Assembly: GCA_032433595.1 (NCBI GenBank)
Contig: JASWJB010000068.1
Coordinates: 1-64,000 of the forward strand
DNA from: Conoideocrella luteorostrata
Lineage: Eukaryota; Ascomycota; Sordariomycetes; Hypocreales; Clavicipitaceae
DNA: 64,000 nucleotides
Direction: 5' to 3'
Each line of letters starts with the position of its first letter. The first letter of the stretch is position 1. Both the position numbers and the translations under genes were made by a program. This document shows, piece after piece, positions 11,894 through 22,488 of the stretch. The notes under the pieces were generated by a model. That model was given only the letters and a program-made list of their open reading frames with translations. It searched no databases and was not told the origin of the DNA.

Positions 11894-14800
11894 ATGATGA
11901 ACAAAGCAGGTGTAGAGGCAGAAGAGCCGCACATCCTGCTATTCGGAGATCTTGGCTCTTCCGGCTCCATTGGGTCATTACGTGCAATTTTATCTATGAG
12001 AAACAGTCCTATACTCGACGCATTCTTCTCGCAGGTCAGCTTTCGTCTTAGGCAGCACATTGGAAATCTGCCGTGTGTTCAGCAAGATTTGTTCCCCAAG
12101 TTTACGACACTTGTTGATCTTGTAGCCAAGTATGAGACTGTTAGTAATAGAGGGGCATTACAAATGTTCCTCTTACATGTCCTACAGATTACTCAATTTA
12201 TACAGTGAGTAGCCATTCCGATGCGGCACTATTTCCTACAGTATTTCACCAGAATGCTATACATACAGGACCATACTGATTTAGCCTACCAGACGCTGGG
12301 AGACGACAACATATCCGTCGCGGACTAAGACGTTTATCCTAAGCAGCTGTGCCGGAAGTCTCGCCGCAGCTGCTGTAGGATGTGCGAATTCCATGTCTAG
12401 TTTGATTCCCTTGGCAGTGGATTCATCTCTCGTCGCGTTCAAAATCGGCCTCAAGTCTTACCTAGCTGCCGAAGCGTTGTCACTAAAGACCAAGGACCAC
12501 AGGACATCATCTACTTCTTGGTCTGTGGCTGTTTCACCGACCACAAGCGTATCAATTGAGCAGCTTCTTGATAGTTTTGTGGGTTCTTCAACGGCAAGTT
12601 TAACAATTTCAAATAAAATAACATGATAATAGGTGCTGACTTGTGGGATTTAGACCCTTGAAAAGAAGGGTGGAATATGGCTCAGCGCCACGTCCCCTTC
12701 TGAATCAAGAACTATAAGTGGACGGCCATCAATTCTGCAAAAGTTTGTCAATTTGAACAAAGAAAAAATCAAGTTTAGCTTCCTAGACATCACTTCACCA
12801 TATCACGCACCTCATATTTTCAGCACTGATGATGTTGAGGATATCCTGGACGGCATACCAGCCAACTTCGCTGCAGCCCCTTCTTCTGGTATCACGGCAT
12901 TATCGGCTTCTTCAAAAGCCACGACTAAATTAGATTTCCTGGGTTTTCTTCGCCAGGCTATTTCCGAAACCCTCATAGAATCCATAGACTGGAGCTTTGT
13001 GCTCGAAGCATTTTGCAAATGTCTGGACCGTACAGGCAGTCGCAGATGCTCTCTTACCTCATTCTCGAGCAATGCTGCAACAATGATTTCCACAACAGTA
13101 TCTCATCGGCTTGGTATAGAAGTCGTCTTTGAAGAAGCGTCTCAGCCTCCACCGAGCATGTACCGCGTCACGGGGCGCTTTGAGCAGTCAAAAATTGCCA
13201 TAGTCGGCTACTCTGGGCGATTCCCATCTGCCGAGTCCAACGAAGAGTTTTGGAATTTGCTCCAAGATGGACGTGACGTGCATCGGGAAATTCCTGTGGA
13301 CCGGTTTAATTGGCGGACGCATTACGACGAATCCGGCAAGAAAACTAACACGAGCCGCATCAAACACGGGTGTTTTATTGATAACCCTGGCTTATTTGAT
13401 GCGCGCTTTTTCAACATGTCCCCTCGTGAGGCTGACAGCACGGATCCAGCACACCGTCTGGCCATTCTTACAACATATGAAGCCATGGAAATGGCAGGCT
13501 TTGTCCGGAACAGAACGCCAAGCACCCAGCAGGATCGGGTTGGCGTGTTTTTTGGCACCACCAGCGACGACTGGAGGGAAATCAACGCGTCCCAAAACAT
13601 CGATACTTACTTCATTCCGGGTGGAAACCGGGCATTCGCTCCCGGACGAATCAGTTATTTCTTCAGATTATCAGGACCAAGTCTGAGCATCGACACGGCA
13701 TGCTCCTCTAGCTTTGCGGCCATCCAAACTGCCTGTAGGCACTTGTGGCAAGGAGAGTGCGACACTGCCATTGCTGGCGGAACTAATGTCCTTACCAATC
13801 CCAACATCTTTTCTGGTCTGGATAGGGCGCACTTTCTTTCCACGACCGGTATGTAGTTACACGCTCCTTGGCTTTCCGGCGCTGAAAGGTAACACATAAT
13901 CTCTCATGCTGACTTCTTTCTCTTACCAGGGAACTGCAATGCTTTTGACGACGGCGCCGACGGGTATTGCCGAGCAGACGCAGTGGGTAGCGTCATTCTC
14001 AAGCGCTTGGAAGATGCCGAGACCGATAACGATCCAATCCTTGGCGTAATTGTAGGAGCTGCAACGAACCACTGCGGCCAAACTGGAAGTATCACGCGGC
14101 CCCATGAGGGAGACCAGGCCAATCTGTTCCGACAGATCCTGCAAAGGACTAATTACGACCCACTCGATGTCAATTACGTAGAGATGCATGGCACCGGCAC
14201 TCAGGCCGGCGATGCCACTGAGATGAGCTCTGTGCTTTCCGTCTTCGTGCCAGGCCGAGAACGGACAAGCATGCGACCAGGCAAGCCCTTGTATATTGGT
14301 TCAGCAAAGGCGAATGTAGGGCATGCTGAATCTGCATCGGGTGTTACATCGCTCATCAAGGTCCTGCAGATGCTGAAACATAATGAAATACCGCCGCATT
14401 GCGGGATTAAAACGCGGATTAATCACAATTACCCCCTCGATTTGGCGGAGCGGGGCGTCCACATTGCGTTGAAGCCTACTGAGTGGTCGAACAGCCAAAG
14501 GCCGTTTCAAAGAGCGGCGTTTCTGAACAACTTTAGTGCTGCTGGTGGAAATACGGCGATTCTCCTTGAAGAAGCGCCGGCCAAGAAGCACAACGACGGC
14601 TTTTACATGTCGTTGGAGCGCCGTCCCCATCACCTTGTTTCTGTTACTGCCCGGTCGGTAACTTCCCTGCTTGGTAATATTAAGGCTCTTGCTGTGTGGC
14701 TCGAGGCTGCATCTGCGAAAGAGCTTCCTGCTTTGGGATACACTACAACGGCTCGACGCACGCACCATGCGTATCGAGTTATAGTATCCGGTGATAGTAA

Positions 14801-17800
14801 GTCTGTCATACTAAAGAAGTTGACGGAGGCAGCGGCTCGGGACAAAACGTCGCTGAACCCAATTTCGCCACCCAATAAAACCACGCGGGTGATTTTCGCC
14901 TTTGCAGGACAGGGAACTCTATACCATGGCATGGGAAGAGATTTGTTCGAAGCATACCCTTCATTCCGGCAAGATATGCTTCGGCTTAATCGGCTAGCAC
15001 AAACCCATGGCTTCCCATCTTTTGTCGGGCTGATTGACGGTTCGTTCCGCGGCGAACTTGAGGATGCCAGTGCTGTCGTTGGCCATTTGGCGCTGGTGTG
15101 TGTTCAGATTGCTCTCGTGAATCTCCTCGGCAGGTGGAAGGTCAAGCCAGCCGCTGTCATAGGACACAGCTTGGGGGAGTACCCGGCGCTCTACGCAGCT
15201 GGCGTGATAAGCGCCGGTGACGTTGTGTTTTTGGTCGGGAAGCGCGCCATGCTGCTGGAAAAGTACTGCAAGAGAGGAACACATGGCATGGTCGTTGTCA
15301 AGGCATCGCGATCAGATACGGAGAGACTGATAAAGACAGCCGGACACGAGATAAGCTTGGCTTGTGCTAACCATCCTGGCGTACACGTCGTGGCTGGGCC
15401 CAAGAATCAGACGGCCAAGGTCTGTGCCGCTGCTTCTGAAGCTGGCCTAAGAACGACAGAGCTCGAGATTCCGTTTGCGTTTCATTCCAGCCAGGTCGAC
15501 CCGATTCTGCAGGAATTCGAGATTGCCGCTCAGGAAAGCGGTGTGGTCTACCACGCTCCTGAAGTCCCGGTCATTTCGCCACTGCTGGCGGCTGTTGTAC
15601 CTGCAGGGGCGGAGAATGCTCTCAACACGTCTTATCTTGTGCAGGCCTGCAGATCACCAGTCGACTTTACAGCCGCCTTGAGTGCAGCCGAGACGCAGCG
15701 TTTATCGGGTCAAGGACTGATTTGGCACGAAGTCGGCGCTCATCCTACTTGCATTGGCATGATCAAGGAGACAATTGGGGCTCAGGAGAGCGTGCTCGCT
15801 ACATTGGTAAAAGGTTCTGACGGATGCAAGACGGTGACCGAAAGCCTCCAAGCACTTTACTTGGCAGGCCTGGACATAGACTGGAATGAGTACCATCGCG
15901 AGTTTCCAGAAAGTCAGCATGTCCTTGAGCTGCCACATTATGCATGGGACCTGAAAAACTACTGGCTCGACTATAAAAATGACTTTTGCGTTAACAGAGA
16001 AGTTACTGGCATGGTCGCTGCATCAGGAGACGAGGCGCAAACGAAGGCGCCCATGTATAAATATATCTCGCCGGCGTTGCAAAAGGTTCTTGAAGAAAGC
16101 CACGGGTCGAACGAATCCTCGATAGTCGCAGAATCCGATCTGTTTGATGAGAGGCTGTTACCGGTCCTTCAAGGCCACAGAGTAAATGGAGTAGCTCTGT
16201 GCCCATCGGTTCGTCTGATCCCTGTACCAAGTTTGACTCATCTGCTAACAATTGTACCCTTCAGTCCCTTTATGCGGAAATTGCACTGACACTGGGAGAT
16301 TATTTCCTTCAAGAAGGAAACATGGCTCGGTCTAGTACAGGCTTGGAAATCCGCGACCTCAAAATCGACCAGCCGCTTGTTGCGGCGGAGGGTGATTCAA
16401 CTCATTTATTCCGAGTTGCTGCGACAGCCAACTGGAGCACAAATCGCCTAAGCTTGTCAATATTTAGCGTCAATGTTGCTGGCAGGCGGACTACCTCACA
16501 TGCCATGCTGACAGTCCAAGTTGTGCCGGATCGTTGTTGGCTTGAAGACTGGAAACGCAGCACTTACCTAATCACATCCCGGGTGAAGGCGCTCGAAGAC
16601 AATCCAAATAATGCAAAACTTGGTCGACGAATGGCGTACAAACTATTCTCCGCTTTGGTTGACTATGACCCTGCCTTCAGGGGCATGAGTCAGGTGGTTC
16701 TCAACAGTGAAGAGTTCGAAGCCGTTTCAGCAGTCGACTTCCAAGTTTCTCGTGCCAATGTCTCGCTTGGCATCGACGCCAGATGGATTGACAGTTTAGG
16801 CCAAATATCCGGCTTCATTATGAATGCGAATGATGAGGTCAACAGTCATGAGCAGGTCTTCATTAACCACGGCTGGGCGAGACTGCGATATGCGGAGCCT
16901 CTGGATGAAAATAAGACGTATCGCACGTATTGTCGGATGCAGCACCTTGAAAAGACGACTTATGTAGGTGACGCGTATGTACTGGATGGCGATAGAGTTG
17001 TGGGCATTTACGAAGGTATCAAGGTATGTTTTTACATTATTCTTTATTGCTTTGCGGTATCCTACCACCATCTACTGGGTTTGATCATCTCTTTTCAACC
17101 ATTTTCAGAGACCTAACGCGTCATCTCAGTTTGTTGGTATGCGCCGACAAGTCCTCAATCATGTTTTGCCCAGTAGTACAGGCGATGCTCGGCCAGGTCC
17201 AAAGGCTTCAGGTCCGAAGGCTTCCGGGCCAGCGCAGAGGAAACCGATCGCCAATTCCGGTACTGACAAGCCACTCGTTGGCGAAGCTGTCAATGACATA
17301 CGAACCATTTCTGAGCTTCCAGGCCTGAATGATCGCGTCTCAAGTTCTGCGCCGAGCACAGCTAGTCGCGTTTTGACAATCGTCGGTCGGGAAATCGGAG
17401 TCGCACCTTCAGAGCTGCACCAGAATACCCAGTTGGCCGATGTTGGGATTGATTCTCTGCTTTCCATTACTATTTGCTCTCTTATCCGTGATGAGCTCGG
17501 TGTAGATATTGTATCCTCTGCTTTATCAGAATGCGTAACCGTTGCGGATTTACAAGAACTTTGCGGCTGCAGCGGCGGCGACCAAACACAAATGAAGTCG
17601 CCTTCAGCAGAAACAGACAACTTCTCAAACAGCAGCTACGAGGATCGATCAAGGGGCGGTTCCATACCAACTCCAAGCGAGGTGTCCAGTTCCGATTGCC
17701 CGGACCGAGATCATGCGCAGCAAATTTTGCTGGACTTGCTTGTAGAAGAAACGGCCGCTGGGATGGACGAGCTAGTGCCGTCTTGTCTTCTCTCTACTAT

Positions 17801-18926
17801 CGGAATAGACTCGCTCCTCGCTCTTACAATATCCGCCAAATTAGGTGAGATACTTGACATTAGCATACCGAGCAGCTCTATCATGAAGTGCGATACAATT
17901 TCCGATTTGGAGCAGGTAATGCGGAACAGTCTAGGCATTGAAGAGGTAGCTCAATCCATCGGTTCATTGGACACCGTCGGTTCAGAGCGGTTTGTCCATG
18001 TTTCAAAGAATCACAAAAATGCAACCCCAGCAACGCCGCCCATCGACGACGGAAACACTTCATCCATTGTCACTTCGCCACCCCACGCCACATCCATTCT
18101 CTTGAATGGCTCAACGGCTACGGCAGAAACGATCGCATTCCTGTTTCCGGATGGTTCCGGGTCGGCAGCATCGTATGCTGAATTGGCTTTGACATTTCCA
18201 AAGGACATTGCAGTATACGGACTCAACTGCCCTTGGAGAAAGACCGGCAACGATCTAATCAGCCAAGACGTGCGTGTCCCCGACATGGTTTCCAAGCATC
18301 TTGTTGAGCTTCGCCGCGTCCTTGGAGCTCTTGAGCAGAAAAGGCGGCGACTGTCCGAAAACGGGCGCTTCAAGTTAGTGCTCGGGGGTTGGTCAGCCGG
18401 CGGTATCCTGGCAATCGAAGCCGTACGCCAACTGCGAGAGGGCGGAACCCCTGTGGACAAGATGATGTTGATTGACGCCCCCAACCCAATTGGTTTGCAA
18501 AACCCGCCGCCAAAAATGTTTCACTTCCTGGACAGCATAGGCATCCTTGGTGCCGGGAAATGTAGAGTACCGTCATATGTCCTGGACCATTTCGGCGGCA
18601 TGGTGAAGGTACTGGACAAGTATGAGCCCAGACCTCTTCAAAACGACTGGGTGCCAGATAGTCTGATTATCTACGCCCGCGACGGTGTATGCAAAGACAA
18701 AAACGGTCCGAAAATGGAAACGCAGCCTGGGGATTCCCGGGAGATGCTTTGGCTCCTAAACAACCGTACGGAATTTTCTGCCGCGGGCTGGGTCAGCCTT
18801 CTTGGCTCAGAAAAGCTGGGTGTGGAGGTGATCGATGATGTGAATCACTTTACTATGATGGAAGGGGGGCCTAGGATGATAGAGATGGGTGATCTGCTTG
18901 AACAATTTGTGAGGCGCGCAAGCTAA
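11894..18926 (+). CDS. Non-reducing polyketide synthase, SAT-KS-MAT-PT-ACP-ACP-TE
   Basis: Six exons, 11894..12204, 12293..12578, 12654..13848, 13930..16208, 16265..17023 and 17130..18926, giving 2208 aa. Domains and active sites by my count: SAT with Cys123 (SSCAG) and His250; KS from about 379 with Cys549 (DTACSSS), His684 and His729; MAT with Ser1011 (GHSLGEY); product template with His1347 (GHRVNG) and Asp1533; two ACPs with Ser1719 and Ser1838 (GIDSLL); thioesterase/Claisen cyclase with Ser2032 (GWSAGG), Asp2059 and His2183 (NHFTMM). Every catalytic residue is present, so the enzyme should build an aromatic polyketide from an acyl starter and malonyl-CoA, fold it in the PT domain and release it by TE-catalysed cyclisation or hydrolysis. 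This layout is shared with conidial-pigment and naphthopyrone synthases such as wA. No reducing domains or methyltransferase are seen. No tailoring enzyme adjoins it. Confidence 0.96.
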
Positions 18927-19519
18927 AGTTCGCAACTGTGACGATGAATTAAATTCTTCCTATTGATAAGAGAAGTTTCTTTGGACAAGTTTCAATAAAA
19001 TGGGGATACAATTCGGTCTTGTTGTATCTTCTTGGGCTTTGTGGTTGCACAAACGGCATTCCTTACATAGGAGCAAGAGTACGAAAGACCAATAACTGCG
19101 GGAATATGCTAAACTAGCAAGTGATGGACACAATAGAGAAAACTTTACAGATCGATACAAATACCTAATTAGCCAGTTGATATATCTGTGGTCCTGCCAT
19201 GTAACATGCCAAGAATTAACCCATCAAGATGAAGCATTTAATGCACTAGTCAGGGTCAAATAGAGGCATAGCCATGACACGAGCCATCCTGGTTCGTTTG
19301 AATGGTGCTATTCGCGTACAAAATATCCGGACATGATCTCCCGCCTAATCATCCCCGCTCGACCCCGTAATTTGTCGTGCGCGACGGTGGATCAAGACTC
19401 CACGGCATAACCACGAAAATGCAGGCATATTAATAGCGCCACGACAGCTCGTTCATCCTTATGCCCAGTTATCTACAGTGAGTTTTAGATGCCGTATCAC
19501 AATATAAATTTAAAACTGT
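18927..19519. other. Intergenic downstream of the polyketide synthase
   Basis: About 590 bp, AT-rich, with no gene. It contains a candidate polyadenylation hexamer just after the polyketide synthase stop. Confidence 0.55.
18994..18999 (+). terminator. Candidate polyadenylation signal of the polyketide synthase
   Basis: AATAAA begins 68 bp after the stop codon. Spacing is plausible; fungi use degenerate signals, so confidence is moderate. Confidence 0.4.
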
Positions 19520-20053
19520 TTGGTTGGCACTGTCCTGCAATCATGCGGGCAAGACTTGGAAACTCCCGCAGTTATATCATGTTGGTGCTCAAACCAAGAC
19601 TCTAAGATGTGTATGAACATCCATCTGATTATGAAAAGGACAGGTAGGCCGCTCATGTTAGAAAGCTGTTTTGAAAGCAACAATGTGTCCAAATCGATTA
19701 CCAACACTCTCAAGGAAAAGGGCGGAGAGATAAAACATATATACAAAGCGGACATTTTCACCGGCCTCTCCGTGGAGTTTTCTCAGGAAAAGGTCAAAGT
19801 TGACCTTGAAGCTTTCCTGGAGCACTTAAAGGGCATCAAGTGCAAGTGGCCAGTGCACCAGAGGAAGGGGAATGGCCAAAAGCAAAAGCCACAAGGCAAT
19901 GATTCTCTGATGCCAGACGCGCAGAAGCCAGGGACGCTTGAGCGGAAAAGGAGCCTTGGCGGTCGCGCTTTGGACAAATGCTGGACTCACATCATGACGC
20001 AGGTGGCCCTGGTGCTTCAATCGAAAATAATGCCCGCTATCTCTGACAAATAG
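19520..20053 (+). pseudogene. Orphan subtilase (S8) propeptide-like fragment
   Basis: A 177-codon frame. Its middle resembles the I9 propeptide of fungal Vpr-like subtilisins: SITNTLKEKGGEIKHIY, ADIFTGLSVEF, then CKWPVHQR, which matches the conserved WPVR/H end of such propeptides. Further on, THIMTQV matches the HVMTQV that precedes the catalytic domain. After that the similarity stops and the frame ends. No Asp/His/Ser catalytic blocks were found in the next kilobase. The N-terminus lacks a clear signal peptide. The simplest reading is a truncated subtilase gene. An alternative is a stand-alone propeptide-type protease inhibitor. The resemblance is from memory of the family, not from an alignment. 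Confidence 0.45.
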
Positions 20054-20325
20054 AAAGTATCGTTTGGCAGGGCTTCGCCAATCCTGGACCAAGCCGGGCC
20101 GACTGACATCGACTCAATGCTTTCATCACAGCTTACACGGTTGTCGCGTGACTGCTCTAACGACAATTGTCGCAGTACGAATGTTGAGAAGAGAATCGCG
20201 TCTTTCGGGAAGATTAGTGCCGTAAATATCTGGATTAGTAAAGAAATTAGTGAAGGAACCAGTGTGCCGCTAAACTTCACGATAACTACACGAGGTTCTC
20301 AGCAGCGTAAGGGCATGGCACCTTA

Positions 20326-20360
20326 GATAACCTCGTTAAGCGAAGGAAATCGAGGTTATC
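20326..20360. repeat. 10-bp perfect inverted repeat with 15-nt spacer
   Basis: GATAACCTCG at 20326-20335 is followed by CGAGGTTATC at 20351-20360. It could form a hairpin in DNA or RNA. It lies in intergenic DNA with no neighbouring gene that explains it. Confidence 0.7.
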
Positions 20361-21180
20361 GCCGGATCTGTGATGCCGGAATCTAAGCATGAATGGAATG
20401 AATTCCCCGTTAATTTAGAGGGCATTAGATGTTAATGGCGAAAAGAGGCATCATCTATCATCAGCACAGATCTTAGGGAAGGAGACTCGCCACAGAGTGG
20501 CAGTAGCTCCTTGATACACTCTTCGAATGTAGGACTATTATAATAATAGATCCACTGATAAGTCTGGAATGCATGTTTTCATCCTGTGTACCTGCAGGAA
20601 GTTAGTTTATTGCAACAGGACGAGACTGGCTATGGCAGCGGCAGCCCACGAGTTGACACATCTCCGACGTGGGGCATTGCACCACGCGGTCATGATGCGC
20701 CATTATGCGCCATGGGCAGCGAGCATGGCTACTATCATCCCTCCCTTGTGTCCCTGCGTCTGCTTCAGTGGATATAGGATTGAAATTGCGCGAATTTCAA
20801 GGTACGCATCCATGGCGCTACGTGCAGCCGCTCGGGTCACCTCTAGACCTAATAACGGCGCCGCACGCACACACACACACACAAGTTCCACGTGTCTATT
20901 ATCGTAAGCCTCCGCATCTCTATTGTCGTGAAGCTAGGGCACGAATTACTTACCCTTATTGTGGTGAAACGATTGGAGTGGGAACCCGGTCCTCGCAAGG
21001 CCCAAGCTCCTCATTTCTCTCTTGGCTGTTGTGCTCGCCGTGCAGCTTTTATTGTAGCCACTCGGGCCCTAAATCTCGCCAATACTATAATGATAAAACG
21101 CTCATCATCAAGAAAAACTCTTGACCGAAATTGTGGCGACGAGAATGGATTCTGTGACAATAGAGTGCCATGATTGTTAC

Positions 21181-21188
21181 TATAAATA
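21181..21188 (+). promoter_or_regulatory. TATA box of the 21.3-kb secreted-protein gene
   Basis: TATAAATA lies 113 bp upstream of the start codon at 21294, a typical spacing for a strongly regulated fungal gene. Confidence 0.5.
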
Positions 21189-21293
21189 AAAGTACATCTT
21201 CCAGTATAGAATATGCAGTACTGAGCCCCCCAATAAACAAGCTACCAGCCCGTCTACGCATCTTCATCTTCTTACAAGTATACTCTACATGTT

Positions 21294-22488
21294 ATGAATA
21301 CTATGTCTCTCTTTCTTTTTATAGCCACCCTCGCTACTCTGTGCCATGGCTGGTACTTGGATATTTCTTGCTATGGCGAGGAGCGTTATCCTGACCAAGT
21401 ATCACGATGGATGGAGAGCGCTTTCAAGATGAGCAAGGAGGCATTTCATGCCATGGACCAAGTGGAGAGTCAAAGGAACACGGATGTATTCAGCAGAGGC
21501 GAAATGCACCTGGCACGCGTTCAAGAAGTGGAAATTTTTTTCAACGTTATCGATATACCCGGCGGCAAAGACCCCTCCCCTTTATGGCATTTCACTAAAG
21601 ATTGGTATTTGCAAATTAACAATCTCAACTCCGAAAAAAAGACGGCGTCAAGCATTGACCCCTATCGTTATTGGGGGTTGCCAACCAGCGAGGTTGTTGT
21701 GTATTGTGACTATAGTCGCTTCTTTCTAGATAAGAAGTGTTTCACGGGGGAAGCAAACCCAGGATTTGCTTGCGATACAAGTGTTGGAATTGAATACCCT
21801 ATAGACCAGATATTTTTGGAATGTTATCATAGTATGATTATTTCCACCGAACAGGTAAGTTTTGGCAAAGAATAATCCAGTGCTCTTGCTTTAGCTACGC
21901 TAATATATTGTTGTTGTTGTTTTACCTGGTTTTATATGCTAATATTGTTTTTATCAGGTAGCTTGGTCACAGCCTTCAGCAGGCGAAGGCGCCCCCCGCC
22001 AGATCCAGATATGCCCCAGCTACTTTAGGGATTTTATTACTAATGCCAGGAGCAAGATAAATCGTCAGGGGGGAGGAACGACACCTGCCTTTCAGGTTAT
22101 CGAAGACCTTCGGCATGGAGTAGCAGGAACCGGCAAATGGGATAATCGTTGGAGGGAATCCTACCGTACTCTATACCCAGACAAGAATCCCGCTGATATG
22201 GCTATGCTGGGGGATGGGAGAATGCTTTATGCTCTTCTCTCCACTTTTCCCAATGCCCCCGGTAACGCGGATGGGCCGAACTCAATGTCATTTAAAAATT
22301 GTGTGCGCTTGTCGACGACTGGGGATGGCGTCAGGGCTATACACAATGCCGACAACTACGTCTACTTTGCTATCGGCTGTGCATTGATCAACGCGCCCTC
22401 GGGCGCGGCCCGACTCAAGTTTCAGGAATCAGGGAGAATGCACAGAATAAGTAGATCCCCGGACTTTGGGGAACCGCAAACCGAGTAA
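21294..22488 (+). CDS. Secreted protein of unknown function, possible degenerate zincin
   Basis: Two exons, 21294..21854 and 21958..22488, joined in phase 0 across a GTAAGT..CAG intron, giving 363 aa. The N-terminus is a clear signal peptide (about 19 residues ending ...LATLCHG). The mature protein has several cysteines, which fits an extracellular location. The C-terminal segment IHNADNYVYFAIGCAL resembles the NADxYxxFA block that follows the zinc site in M35-like fungal metalloproteases, but no HExxH motif is visible anywhere. It may therefore be an inactive relative or simply unrelated. I do not recognise a named family. A second in-frame ATG at 21303 is an alternative start. Confidence 0.7.

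Larger units (their letters stand above)
20054..21293. other. Intergenic with hairpin and CA repeat
   Basis: About 1.2 kb with no supportable gene. It holds a perfect inverted repeat at 20326-20360 and an (AC)n run at about 20867-20883. The right end carries the TATA box of the next gene. Confidence 0.55.
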
